Source: Pocillopora verrucosa (Eukaryota; Cnidaria; Anthozoa; Scleractinia; Pocilloporidae). From it: 64,000 bases of DNA. The position numbers were made by a program, and so were the translations under genes. Under the pieces are notes generated by a model. The model did no database searches and was not told where the DNA came from. It saw only the letters and a program-made list of their open reading frames with translations. This document shows, piece after piece, positions 48,185 through 62,000 of the stretch; positions within the stretch are counted from its first letter, which is position 1; every line of letters begins with the position of its first letter. Location of the stretch: the NCBI RefSeq assembly GCF_036669915.1, contig NC_089322.1:15723543-15787542 (forward strand). Direction: 5' to 3'.

Positions 48185-51100
48185 GAGAGCTTGCGCGCAT
48201 GCTAGTGATCTGCAAGTTATTTTGTGTCTTTCTGAGCCGCAAACGGGAGAGTCTAATTTTTTTGATCAGTTTGATAGAGTGAGGCTGTAAGTATACCGCC
48301 AATGAAAAGTGCTTTCTATTATTATGATTACTGAAAATAACGTCAGAAGAATATGAGTTGAAAACTTTGAAAGAATTGTTACAGATAATTAAAAACAAAT
48401 AATCTCCAACAAATGCCATTCATTCCTTTCTTCAATTCAAACCTTGCTGGGCTGAACATTGGTATCTAAAAATCATGCTTTAGGCATGCATTTGATTGGT
48501 TCACGAGACGGCGCGCGAGATTCGGCGCAAAAGTCGACGTGTTAAAAAACATCCCGACCTTTGAATGGTTAGGAAAAAAGGCGAAAAATTATGACATCTC
48601 GGGCGTTTTCTGTTTGTGTGTTTGTTTTTTTTTTATCGTCGACTATCTACCTACCATCACTAGATGAGTTTCCTACTTCCTGCCAGTGTGTGCTCGAAAG
48701 ATTGTTGATCAGACTCATTCTTGCTTGTACTTGGCAACCTACGAGGATAGAAAATCACCAAACTTGGTTTAAAAGCTCAGAAGGACCCTCGGCTCAGGGG
48801 AAGGGGGGGGGGGAAGGAGAGGCATAAGAGCCTCATTGTCCCAGATTTTGAAAAGTGTGGGAAATACGAAGATTTGGAGGACGAAATAAGACGGGTTGCA
48901 AGGGAAACGGCAGAAATGAGCTTAAGAGAATTGGGGTTGGGTAAAATTTGGCAAAATCCATAAATTTTCAACATGTTATTTGCCATCTCTCTAGAATTTC
49001 CCTGAATGCACTTTAAGTATAACGTTTTTTTTTTGAGCGACGCAGAGTAGCCGTGTGGTTAGGCACTAGTTACCAGTTATCATCGCCGGGGGGAGGGGTA
49101 GTGGATTTTTGGGGAATCACATGGTTTTTCAGGGGGAATGGATGGGGAATTAGCCTTCTCAGTTGGCCCGAGTTCAGTGTCTTGGCTTTGTTATGAATGA
49201 AGCCAACTGGTCTGTCTCCTGCCATTTGGGATTTTTAAACACTATGTTCATTTACAACGTTTGTTTCTAATTTGAATATTTCCGATTTGTCACATAGTTT
49301 GCAAGACGCTTTAGATCATATCTTCAGTGTTCAATTGCGCCATAGAAGTATTCATGGGTGCTGTCTGAACAAAATTTCATGGATCTGTATCAGAGGAAAT
49401 TTAGGGTGTTTCCGTAGACAGCTGACCGAAAAGCCCGTAGGCCCAAAATACAAACATCTGTTTTTCAGAATTGGAGTGTCGGTGGAAAACAAAGTTGCTT
49501 TGATCGAGACGGGAATGAATTAGCCGTTGCTTATCGAATGAAATTACAGAAATAACTCCCCATAGTGACATCCCCCCCTACAGAGACCAAGTTAAAAATT
49601 TCTGCAAAACCACAAAATGCATACTTGTAACTGTTGTCAGTTTGCTGCCCCTTCATTAAACAGAACAGCAACAAACTTACCTGTTCATGAATTACATCTG
49701 ACGCATTTCATTTAATAGCTAGCGAGCATCAACGAAAAGATTAGATAATTCGCTTTGAGTTAATAGCTTCATTAACTAGAGAAAGATTTGGTTTGGATAT
49801 TAACACTTTCGAGATGCGAAGCTCGACGGCAAGAGCAATTTTATACCAAAAAGACGCTTGTATTTATGTATTAAATGTATGTGATCTTTTCAGCCCTAGC
49901 AGAGCGCCATTTCAGTCATGTTAGGACATTTCTGAGAAACAGATGAGAGAACAGATGTGAAACTGGTGTCATTAGTAACAAATAATTAATATGCAAATTA
50001 CGATCATTGGTAAAGAGTAATTAGGATTATGCTCTCTTTCCAAGCAGACAAACAACAGATGACTGTTTCAAATCTAATTGCGAGTCTCCCTCCAATAACA
50101 CTGATGTTTTTTGTGTCTTCTTCGCGAAATCGATCTGCCTGTATTTTTGAAGTGTGCGAAAGGGTTTAAATTAGGGTGTAAATTACTGCTAATATGTAAA
50201 CAAAACAACACATTTTTGCAACAGATAGTTATCTAAGCGTAAAATTATCACAAATTGACCTGGTAAAAGCTAGTACTGTGCGAATCTTTGATATTTTCTG
50301 AACTTCGAAATATTTCATGTCTTTCTCCAAAGCCCCGATATTTCAACTTCAAGACTTAAAACTTAATCGTGATTTAGTATGTAGCGGTTCAAGAGTATTC
50401 CTTAAGAACACAGAAATAGTTTATCATAAGGATGCAGTTTTTTTTTCCAACACATGCAAGTTTTCCAACGCTTTCCAATAGTTGGCTTCGCATATTATGA
50501 TTCACGTTCTCCCTAGGATTTTTCTTAAAACTGAAAGAAGCCCTTGAAAACTGCGATTTCAACCAAGGTGTTAATTTGCTCAGGTGTAGCTCGCAATGGG
50601 GTGTCCTTTAAGCGTAGATAAACAAATAGAGTTTTTAACTGTTTCAAACTGACGTAAAACATACCCGTGATTTCGTATTTCTTACCAACTCATCCTAGTT
50701 CAAGTAGCAGAGGCTGGTGAAACTTACTGCTACTTTTAATCTGACCGGTTTGTCAAGATGAGTGTTACAACAATTACGATTTTTGAATCTATCTAATGAC
50801 AGCATTCTTTGTTTTCAGTTTGTAAATGGTCAAAATGACACATTAAATCAAATCTTTCCCATCGATCAAGGTAGTGATAAGCGCTCGAAATAGTCTGTTA
50901 TTGTATAAACATAAAAAAGTGTACATGAAACTGTAGTTATGTTGCCTCCGCGCGTAGTCACAATTCTCTGATTCACTAACCGGGACGGTACACAGCGGAA
51001 GCGCTCTCATTTTTTTTTCTGGACACGTGTACAAGTTATGAGAGCGTTCCCATTCAGTGTTTCAAACGATTAGCTCTCGATAGACAAAAACAAACCTCAC

Positions 51101-51936
51101 CTGAAGATTTAAAACGCTAAAGGGCAAACCACAGAGTTGCTTGAACGTCACAGCTTGACAGTCTACCTCTCGAATGACGAATGACACAGGTTTGTTGCTA
51201 GATATAAATTACCACTTGACAAATCTGTCAATCAGTTTGTGTCGACTATTGTTCTCGAAAAGTAAAATATTTCAGTTATCAGCAAGCGAGAATCTAAACC
51301 AATAGGGCAATATAACTGTTGTTTCGAAACTTAAATGCTTTTATTCAACTCTACAAACGTGTACACAGTGATAGAAATTGATCCAACTGCGTATAGACCC
51401 AACTAAGGAATAAACCCACAGGCGACAAAATAGTTGGTTAGATTCCTACCGAGATGGACGGACAATATTTACTACACCCCCTGTGGTTTGTTTTTCTTTT
51501 TATGGGCGACACGGGGCGACACACAATTGCTTCTGAAAGCAATGTAATCATTTTAGTCTCAGGTTTCGAGCAGTTTTCAATCGAATGTCGAAAGTAGCCA
51601 GGATTTTATTGGTTTTGCTGTACCACGCCCTGTGATTGGTCCAATGAAACTCGCGCCAACCTCTCCACCAATTAGATGCAGAACTTACACCCAAACGCGA
51701 CTCGGCACTCCCGTTTTCCCGCCCTTTTGCGTGTTTTTACTTTGAATTCTCATTGGCTTCTTGTGGTATTTTTCTTCACGGTGATTGGTCGTTGCGATTG
51801 CTTTATCGAGTGTCGTGCAACGGCCTAAATCGACAGAACGGAGGACAGCCGAGGCTTTGCTACTTGTTAAATAAATGTTATTGGGTAAAAGATTGATTTC
51901 TTTCTATTTAGTCCTTCTAATAATAGTTCATTAATA
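48185..51936. other. Gene-poor interval between paralogue B and TPRKB
   Basis: The stretch just right of 48184 should hold the paralogue B promoter. A G-rich repeat fragment lies near 49085-49150. A cluster of ATTGG/CCAAT motifs lies at 51605-51790. No exon or RNA gene is supported. Confidence 0.4.
51600..51800. promoter_or_regulatory. CCAAT-box cluster
   Basis: ATTGG or CCAAT appears at least five times in about 190 bp (TTTTATTGG, GTGATTGGTCCAATG, TCTCATTGGC, GTGATTGGTCG), along with GC-rich patches. This is typical of an NF-Y promoter. No gene start is visible next to it, since TPRKB ends here on the minus strand. Confidence 0.3.
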
Positions 51937-54879
51937 TTACGCAGCATCTTTGGTTGCTACTCGTGTGATTACGCCGTCTTGCAGCGAACTGCATTGAAGT
52001 TCCTCGTCTGAGATACCATAAATCTGAAAAGAAAAATTAAATGATCAAATTTCATTATTTCTAATATCTTACCAAATTGTGTACCTAGAATCCCCTGTGT
52101 ACATCAAATATTCATTATTGACCCATCTGTTCCCATTTTGATGATAGCAACATCTGTTTGTCATTTGCTCACTTACTGCAGTAATTACAAATAAACTGAT
52201 AAATTATTCCAGATTATTTCTTGATAGCAATCACCTCAGGAATGACTACAGTAGATCTCAAAATGAAATACATCAGTTACCTTCTTTATTTTTCCTTGGT
52301 CAGAAATTGTGCTCAATGCAGTAATAGAAACTTGTTCTCCATTTATAAATTTACTGATTTCTGAAATCTGTGGAGAAATTAAAAATAATGTGTTTGCTCA
52401 TATAATATATACAAGTCCCTTAATGTTCAAAACTAAGCAATTTATACCAAAAGTTTAGACATAAAAATCAACTTCTTTCTTTTTCTATTTTCTTTCATTT
52501 AAGTTCCACAGTTTTTAGGCCACAAACCTACTGTACAAATTAAACTTAGAAATTCTCTGAGAGCCTTAATGTACTTTGTATGTCCAAAAAAACCTTATTT
52601 CTGTCACGAATTTTGCATTCAAGAATCTGTCTCAAAAAAATAATTGACACGTAACATTAATATTCCAGAAGACGTGAATTGTTTCTAATAGTCACATGTA
52701 GCCGAATTCCTCAATAGCACAAGTGTCAATGCTGTGCCTTTCTAAAGTAAAGCCATGCACAAATAACACCATAGACATGATGGTGAATACAACTTGCTAT
52801 TCACTTCTGAACTAGCCAATCAGCACACATGAAAGGCACTGTTCACTTGTGTGGTATATTCTAAGTACTAATATCACAGTCAAGAAGTAGATGACTGTCT
52901 GATGTAGTAAAGTTTTAAAAACTAACAAATGTAGATACCAGGTATGAAACTTATGCAAACCTTTTCGTTGGCATTTTCTTGAGTCACAATGACAACTAAC
53001 ACACTTGTTGTACTGTCCAGTATTCCAAATTTCTTGAAAGATTCATTTATCTAAAAAAACAATCATATAAGATATTTCACACCAGTTTGATGGATAATAC
53101 CTTCCTTTCAATGACAAGATTAACATCCCGGCCATTCTTAGATTCTCCTTTTCCCAGGGTGTTGAAGATTTGACTAAGCACTTAAAATAATCTTAGGTGA
53201 GAATTCAATTCTTATAAGGAAAGCCTGTATAGGCCACTGTATAGGCCACTGTAAGGATGGTAACATCAGTTTTAATATGTTTCTCTGATTCTTTGGCAAA
53301 AGATTCAGTTCCAAACTCACATAAATTCATTATGATACAGGCATATATTAATAAAAAGCTCCATTTCATCAATTCTATAATATGTATTACTCAACACTCA
53401 GGCCAACTGGCCCCATCTGGCTGCAATTCAATACTGTTTCTGTAGAATGAAGTGACTAAGAGTGCAACTACCCCCCCCCTCCCCTGGATGGGATACCAGT
53501 CTATTGCAAGGTTACCCCCCAGCATTTCATCAGGCTTCCCTAACACTTCCCCAGTACTCAGTTACACTCCTGGGTGGAGAGATGCTCTGTGAAAATACAG
53601 TATCTTGCCCAAGAACAGAATACAATGATCCAGCCACAGAATAAAATCAAACCTCTTGACCCACAGTCTAGTGCACTATGCATTAGGATACTGCATCCCC
53701 CACAATGTAACATATACACACAGTCAAGACTGTATCATTTATAATCCATTTAACCCTTTACACCCTAATATCAATATGCATATTCTCCATACTGTTCTCT
53801 ATACATTTCCTAATGATCTGACAAGGAGAATTTGTTTAAAAATCAGGAGTTTCTTTAGTTAATTATCATTTTCTTTATTCTTGTGTGACTTTAATGTGTG
53901 ATTCAAGGGTGATACAGAAAGGAGAAATTAGATGCTTATCACTCTTAGGATGCAATGGGTTAATCCACAAAAAGGGAATTCATTCATAGTCACAATCCAA
54001 AGTGCTTCAAAGACCTGCTTAAAAAAAAATTACTTGCTTTATAGGTGGGGCTATGCACTAATACCTCAGCTAAGTTTCGTCAATGTATTGTTACTTAATG
54101 TATTTTCTTACATTTGTGGAGGGTGACAAATTAAAAACAATCTCTGAATGAAGTGTCTTGGTCTTCATCTTTCCTTGTTGAAACAGTTGCAGAGCTTTGT
54201 GTCCTGCTATTGCCACATGAAATGGGTCTATGATCTAAAAAGCATAATCACAGGCATATACCGTATACAAAATCACTCTCGAGAGAAATACAAAGCCTGA
54301 GACTTTACAGAGTAAACTTTTGGCTAGTCTGCCTATGACATACAGAAGATGCTGGGTAAAATATTGTTACTTTTCAAGCAGCTAAAGTGCAGAATCCCCG
54401 GCAAGTTTTTTCACATCGCATTGAATATAAAAATCTTCCATTGGTTTTATCTCGTACCCCCAAACTTGTCAACCGTCGACTCATATACCATATATATGTA
54501 AGCAAAAGGTGTACATATTTCCATCTTTTTTTTCAAATTGCAACGTATTTAAAAACGGGTGTGTTTATATTCATATGTACGCTTATTGACCTCTGCTTTC
54601 TCTGAAATTCTTCCAAATGCAAGTAAACTTTCTCCTCAAGTCTCAACCGAAGCTTATGTATGGTAACATGTGAGCTAACCCAAGCTATGTACGAAGTTAG
54701 TAAATATACAAGTGAAATGACCGTACCATAGATGCATTTAAAAGGGCAGCTTCTATTTTTCCTTGGATGATCAGTTGCATAAGCTCGCTACTGTTTGTCA
54801 CATCCGTAAATAGAGCCAGATTCGTGGTATAACTCGGGTTACTTTGCACGCTGTATTGGACGATAAACTCTTCCGCCAT
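51937..54879 (-). CDS. TPRKB: TPRKB (Cgi121), KEOPS complex subunit
   Basis: Five exons, all in phase 0: 54879-54727, 54234-54112, 53050-52961, 52367-52281, 52023-51937, giving 179 residues (human 175). Exon 2 holds the family core IDPFHVAIAGHKALQLFQQG and KMKTKTLHSEIVFNLSPS. Exon 3 has SFKKFGILDSTTSVLVVIV. The end has IYGISDEELQ and VITRVATKDAA. TPRKB binds the kinase PRPK/TP53RK (Bud32) in KEOPS, which makes the t6A modification at position 37 of ANN-decoding tRNAs. Length, domain content and splice sites are all normal, so the gene looks intact. The ATG at 54879 is the only in-frame start that fits. Confidence 0.95.
53750..53963. mobile_element. MITE of the TTAACCC family, copy 8 (in a TPRKB intron)
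   Basis: A full copy, TTAACCCTTTACACCCTAAT to GGATGCAATGGGTTAA, with no interruption. It provides the empty-site reference for the Kolobok-like insertion at 35740. Confidence 0.65.
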
Positions 54880-56054
54880 CTTGAAATCAGCTGAGCATGC
54901 AGATCAGCGGCTACGCATTCTAGTACCAATCTTTCTCGGTTACTAAACTCAGGCACGCACTACATGCATTAGTAACTTGCGGTTTTAACATTGTTTCACA
55001 CGTTTTAAGCATTTTACGAAACAACTCCCGAACAAAAAAGGTCCAGCTGTGGTTCATTCCTTATTTGGAGATTCTGAATGGGAACTGTGGGTTCACGGAC
55101 TGATGAAGAAGTTTCAAACCAAGAATATCCTCATGGAAAAGTGAGGAGTGGGTCATGAAGTGTTGAAAGGAAATTCATTATTTTGTTCGTATGTATGTTT
55201 GTTCTTTCCAAATCGAAACTTTGAAATTTATCGAGGTTCGTGGTATGAAGGAAGGAGATGAGCATATATCTTATTGGGAAAACACGGTTCTATAAATAGA
55301 ATGGGACTCTTCTGTTGTTATACTGGTCACGTACGTCATCACTTAAAAATACGCGAGCGAAAGAGAGGGCAGAGAGCTGGAAACCAGCTACAAAAGGCTC
55401 GTTTCAGGGCCACTCGTTCATGAATGCTTGGGACGCTGTGAGGAGCACCGGGTCGGCCTTGTAGAACTCACATAGGAAACAATCAATAATCCTTTACACC
55501 ACTGTGTCGTTGACAATATGACAATAGTTGTTCCTATTCAAGTGAACAAGTTGATTGACATTTGATTAATAAATGATTTGTAATTAACAGGTTGAGGCGT
55601 AGCCGTTTGAGCCAGAAAATTAACCGTTGATCCATAAGCGAAACAGTTTTTGACATAGCGTTTTTTCACAAGCACGTTTACTTCGCTTACCTGTTGAACT
55701 GTTTGGTGACCCGCTTGTTATTCTTTGATAAAAAAAGATTTGGCAGGACAACGCTACAGAAGTAATTCATGTCGTTTACCAGTTGAACTCTGAGTATTTT
55801 CATTACAGTTCTCTTCTATACAATTTCCATGAATCTTTCGTAATGAGATTTCTTACGTATCATAAAATTCCCGTCTATTAGATCCAATAAAAACTTAATA
55901 CGATTTGTAGTCAGTTGTTGAGAGCGAACTATTTTCCCCAAAGCGATTGCAACTCAGATTCTTGCAATGAAAACCAAAGAGTTTACTTTAATTAGAGTTC
56001 GATTTTGAAGGTACAGGCTTGTTAAGTTTCAGTATGATGTAACTTTAAAATGTC
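54880..56054. other. TPRKB promoter side and flank of the coiled-coil gene
   Basis: The first few hundred bases should contain the TPRKB promoter. No other gene is supported in the interval. Confidence 0.35.
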
Positions 56055-59000
56055 TCATCGTCTGCGTCGAAGTCTGGGAATGAAATGCTTAGCCGAACGA
56101 TTAGATTCCTTTGGAAGAAGAACCTACAAACGAAAACAAAAACGAAAAATCAAAAATTAAATTATTTTTTAAAACAAGCGTTGTGCTGGTGATAACTAAT
56201 TACTTGGAAATCTTCAGCGGGATAGCGGAATGAGAATAAAAAAAAACCGCTTTCATTACTAAATTGAAAAGATCTCTGGTTCTTCTTGTTGTGTACTAAC
56301 AGTTTGTTTACATCGAGCAAAAAAAGTAGCCTATTGGAAAATCTTTTATTTCAGCAGGACAATGAAAAAGGATATAGCCTTATGGATCCTTGTTACTAAA
56401 AATGAATATAAAATACCTGAGATTTCAGTGTTTCCTTGAGCTCACAGATTTGAGTCTTCAGATCTTCAAGCTCACTGCAACACAAAGCAACAAAGCTAAA
56501 GAATGATTTATGTTTATTTTTTTAATAAATATCGCATACTAACTTGTTTCAGACATGATTTTATAAACAATGAGTTGTTTTTTCTTCTTCTTCTTCTTCT
56601 TCTTCTTTATAGCAATTAGTTTGATTATCATATTTTTCTTAGATATAAAGGTTGGATTTTTCAGAAGAGGGAGAAGGGGGAAGGACGTCTTTTATTAGCG
56701 TTCATTGAGAATCTAAGAGCTTCCTAATATGTTTCACTAAGTTTTATTTTTTCTGAACCAGAAAGGAGTCAGTCATGTCATGGGGTCATGCACACCTCAC
56801 CCCACTCTCTGCAACGCTCTAGTTTTCGAATACTGCCGTTTATTACTTGGGAAATATAGAATCACGTCAAATCGATTTTACAATTGCACTGGATTCCTCA
56901 AGTATTACTATAAGTCCACTGAACTTACTTGTCTTTTTCGTTAAGCTCCATCTTGGCCTGAAAGCGACGAAAAAAAAAATATGTATGTAAGACAAACTAA
57001 AATAGTGTGATCGGATCGGTCAAGGCTGGAACCTATTGTTAGTCAGGAAGCCACCACGATTGAAAGCTCGCCCCTTACCAGACTTCTCGCAAACAGTAAA
57101 ACAAGAAAACTGCGGCGAAAATAGGCTTCCTATTTTGTAACAGACCTAAACGTCCATTTTGAGTTTTCTTGTGAGAAGAAGAGAAACAAATTTCTTTAGA
57201 TGTTCGGGACAATGTAAAGTTTGTTGTTAAACATGCCTTTTTTTTAATTATTTTTCTTCCCATATCTCTGCAAATGTAGGAAAGACAAAACACAGACACC
57301 CAAAAAAAATTACGGTACAAACTATCGATAAACACTCTTCCTGGCCTACCTCAACACGCCAAATCGAAAATTGCCTCTCTCTCTCAGCAACTCCTCTGTA
57401 ACAAAAATACAACCGTTTTTTATTCAAGCGAAAGACGAAGTTATTCAATTAATTGCACGGGACTTTCTGATTAGTACTTCTTTTTAATCCAAAATTAAAT
57501 AAATCTATTGTAGCCTCAGAAAATTTCATCATCTTCCTTTACATTTCCTATCTGTTTTTTTCCTCTTGACTTTTTACAAGTTGGGTCACCTGTGACATAG
57601 CTGCTAGACGTTTAGTTTCTGACGTTTTCAACTTGAGTGAAAGAGAGTTGTGGTTGAAAGAACATGTTCAAAACATTACCTCTCCATGTCTTTACATTCA
57701 ACTGGGAGGAGCTATGAAAGAAAAAAAACATCTGTTCTCATCAAATTATAATTAGATGTCGCGTAGGAAATTTTTTTTGATTTTGAATTTCAAATTACAA
57801 TTTATCTCTTCCTCTCCCCCCTTTGTACTTTTTTTTTGTATTCACGTGCGAAGCGTAGGATTTCACAAATTAGCCAATCAAATCAAAGAATTCTAACTTA
57901 ATATTGAAAACTGACGTAGACATTTTTCGCGTACTTTTATTGTTTGTTTTTACGGAGTTTATTCAGCTCTTTTTTTTAGCTTTTGTTCGCGCAAATGTGC
58001 TACCCTTTTCTTTGTATTTTTAAGAATTTTCAGAGTTTAGCCAAATGTTGTACTTCATTAAACAAGTTTAATACATAATTTCTACGGAGTTTGGACTCCG
58101 GCCACTTTTTTCGTAACTGGATTTTCTATGTGCAGCTATATGTATACAATATCATGCAGACAAGTGATGAGAATAAAGAAAAATATCAATCATGGTATTA
58201 CTAATTGATCCGATACAAAATTCTCCAAACTAACAAAATGAGGATCATTTGGCCATTTTGCAGACAGTAAGGAGAATTACTAATGAGATCTTAGGAGTTA
58301 AAGAGTTAAAGCAGACAAGCGTTTATTTCCGTAAACTAGTCGCATAAACACTAATGTTTAATTACGTTCAATCAACATTTGTACCAAAGTCAAATCATAA
58401 TTATTCTGACCTCTAACTCCGCGTTGATCTCGTGTTTGGACGCTTTCAGGAGACGTCCCTGTTAATAAATCAACACAACGAAAATTTCATGAAACAATAG
58501 GGGGATAGGTAACAGTATTTAGAGAACGCCAATTATTTTTGGTTTTTAGGGGGGACGGGGAGGGGATCAGTCGTCGCCAACAGAGCGTGAACAGAAGGAG
58601 TACTATAGAAATTGACTGCCAGCAAGAGAGAGGGGGGGGGTCATAGGAATTTTACCTTCTGGGGGAGGGGGTCATAGGAATTTTACCTTCTGGGAGGATC
58701 ATACAGTGACACAATTAGCCAAAATCCTCTGATCCTCCAACCCCCCGACCCCCCCCGGCTATAAATAATGGCCGGTTCCTTCTGATGGCCCTACAGGGAC
58801 GATGATGCAGAGAATTGTGGTTTAAGAAAAAACCAAGATCAGAACTAGAAGTAATCACAGCTTATCGAGTGCGTTCGTGTTAACAGTTGACACTGCAGTT
58901 TGGCGTGGTTTTACCTGTCTGCTATTTTGTCAAGAGAGGCTCAAGCTCCTTATGCAATTATTTGTACCCGAAAATTGCTTTAATTATTGCAGTTTAGTCT

Positions 59001-62000
59001 CTTATCAAAAATTATTTAGGTTTAGTCCAAGAAGTGCGCAATGTAACATGAGCATCACGTCATTCAAGATGGCGCCGAAATGGTAGATGATCCATTGGGA
59101 AAAATTCGTGGAGCTTTCGCTATGGTTACACAGGACACCCAAGAATTCACAGAAACAAATTAGGTAGCGTTCTCCTAAAGTCACAAATAAGGCAGTGTTC
59201 TCCAAAAGTCGAGCGTAATATTTCCCGTATATTTACATAACTGATAACTCTTTGAAACGAAATAACGTGATACAACGTGGCCTGTTTACCTTACCTTTCG
59301 TGCTATTTCTTTCTCTCTTTCGGAAAGCTCTTTCATTGTTCTGTGGAGAATAAAAAAAGTAAGCCGGCCACATTAAATGTAGCTGTTCCCCAGAGACGAC
59401 AAGGAAGCCGTCAATGTAGTTATTCGTTCGTTTAGGACTGCATTAATTCAACAATTTAGAAGACCTGAATCTAGAATTATGAAACCACATCTCTGTGGAG
59501 CCTGATTATGTTTACCTGTATGTCTCAGTTTTCTTCATCTGATAAAAAGAAAAAAAAGATACGAGTTACGTGTTACATGTTAGAGATAGACCTTTACAAT
59601 AGACCCATACTGAAGAGGACTTTCAGATTATACATACCTTTATTGTTTATATATTTTTCTGAGTGAACATTGTGTTTTTGATGAAAAATTTGGGCAAACT
59701 TTTTTTTAATCTCTTGGGAAGCTAACCTTTGAGGCAATCGGTGCACACATTCCTTCCAGGCTTCTTGCTAATTGTGTACGAGTCGCGAACGTTTCCAGTA
59801 TGATGCTTTTGTAATTATTTCATCTTTTCATACAACCTTTCTACAGGTCAGTCCCAAGTCAGTTATGTTTAATGACAGGTAAAAAGCTATCTAAAAAAAC
59901 TTTATCTCCCGTTATCTGTTATTACTATGGCTGTAAACTTGAGCTTAAAGAATGTAGGACATGTATCATGTATCAAAACCGACAACAAAAAGCAGTATGC
60001 GACCTCTGCCATAATAGTGCATTCATACCTTAAATTTCTGTTCAGTTTCGAAACTGTTAGGGATTGCTTCCTAAGAAACAGTAAGGAGAGAATGAAAAGG
60101 CTTGGAAGAATTTCGCTGATTTAGCAAGGTTGCCCTAGCAGTCAGCGAAGAAAGAAGTATTCAGAAGGCTATATGTTTTCTCTTCGGTTTGTATTCGATT
60201 TCTCTTCGGTAGATTTCGGTTTTTCTTCGGTTTCTATAGTTGATGAAGGCGAATTCCGAATCAAAAATCACGTGTTGAAATCGAGAGCAAACAGTCTAGT
60301 AGTCGTTCAAAACTTAGCAACAGGAGAGACTTGTGTTGTTATTTTATTTTGTTTACGACAACAAACTGTTTGATTCCTTACTCTACTCTCTGTGTATCCC
60401 AGAATGGATAGCGAGTAGTGTAGCCAATCAGATTTTGGCATTTGTAATAGAGTGCTAATAGATTTACAATGATTAAATATAGTGTAAACTTGCTCACCTC
60501 CTTTTCTTCAAGTTCCCTTGTTAGTTGTGCAATCTCGCTGTAAATGAAAACGCGATGGTTAGTCGCCTTTGACAACAACTTGTGGACAGCTACGCACTCA
60601 AATATAAGTTCTGGTTTTCCCACGTTCATTACAACTGAGCCAAGATGTCGACCATGGAACACGGGGAGTGATCTCTGGCTGTAAGGATGGATTTTTTGTT
60701 CGGTACAAAAACGAGGCTGTGACGACGTTGGAGAAATATTTGTGAGGCAAGATTTCATTGTGGTCGGTTAATGAAAAACGATTGACTGGCTTTCTCAACC
60801 ACGGTAATAAGTGCAGAGGCTTATCATAGTTTGTCGTACTGGAAAGTTTAGAAGAATTAACGAACTGGTCGCAAACCTCTCTAGGTCTTCCTTTAACTGA
60901 TTCTTTTCCTGCGGATAGAAGAACAGAAAAAAAACATAAACGGCGGCTGATTTCAACCAAAAGCTTTAATCACTGGCCCTTATTTGTGTTTGTATTGATG
61001 AATATCGAAGCCAAAGAAACCGTACATAAAAAACCCCACCCCCCCCCCCTGCGATCTCCCCACATAAAAGCTCAGCTCGACTTAAGTTTAAGGAAGCCCG
61101 AACGAAAGAGTCTAATTACCGTCCACACTGGCGGAACCCTTAGCGGGTTTTACAGTCACAAGCATCTCGGGAAAAGTGACCTATCAAATACATCAAGTCA
61201 GACGTACTGATAAGGAAGTTTTCATTGAAATTTGACTCAGCCTATCAAAATTTGGCGCTCGATCTCCCTCGCAACCTTTTTTGCGACGTCATGCAACACG
61301 AGAGCAAGACAGAGTCACATGACACCACCTAAATGGAGATTTCCCTCAGCATAATAGTAAATAGCTTGAATTGCCTGTGAGCTTCGTCGCGATGGTTTCA
61401 GTAAAAGGCTAAGACACTCACCCGATTATGGGGTGGAAGAGATTGACCCAGCTGCGATAAGTTTTCGTTCTGCATGTAATAAGCCTGTTTTTAAGGTCAT
61501 GTTGGTTTTAAAATTGTCCAGAGTACAAGCGGCTTACACATGATTTTAAAAGCGCATTGCATCACAATGATCAAACCTTGAAATTTAAAAGTGACGATTC
61601 CTTCACGGTCATCAACTGGTTGATCTGTTTTTGAAAGATAAAATATTTAGTTAGTCAGATGGTATCTGATAAAACACACTGCAGGAGCACTTAGTGAACG
61701 GCACGATGGTAGCGGTAGAGAAAAAACCGAGGGAGATTTGGGTCGAATTTGGGTCCAACCCTTCCCCTCTTTTACACTCATTTGCTACAATTGTGCCGGT
61801 TTTTTTATATGCTTCGTTTTATTTGCTGAATGGGGAATGGGGGGGGGGGGGGAACGATATGAAACGGAGGAAAAAGAAGCTTCACAGTCTTCTGGAGAAA
61901 AAAATTCTAATCTTACCTCATTTTTGCAGTTTGTCGCTTTCTCTGTGAGCTTTTCAGCGGTGCTATTCAAGGGGAAGATATTTATAAAGTTTCAGATCCA

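Noticed and set aside
49040..49085. tRNA-like phrase GTGTGGTTAGGCACTAG
   Set aside because: Resembles a tRNA A-box or SINE head, but no B box or cloverleaf can be made from the following bases.
60378..60960. Minus-strand frames of 126 and 120 codons
   Set aside because: They only run through short exons of the coiled-coil gene and into introns; the splice-consistent pieces are used instead.
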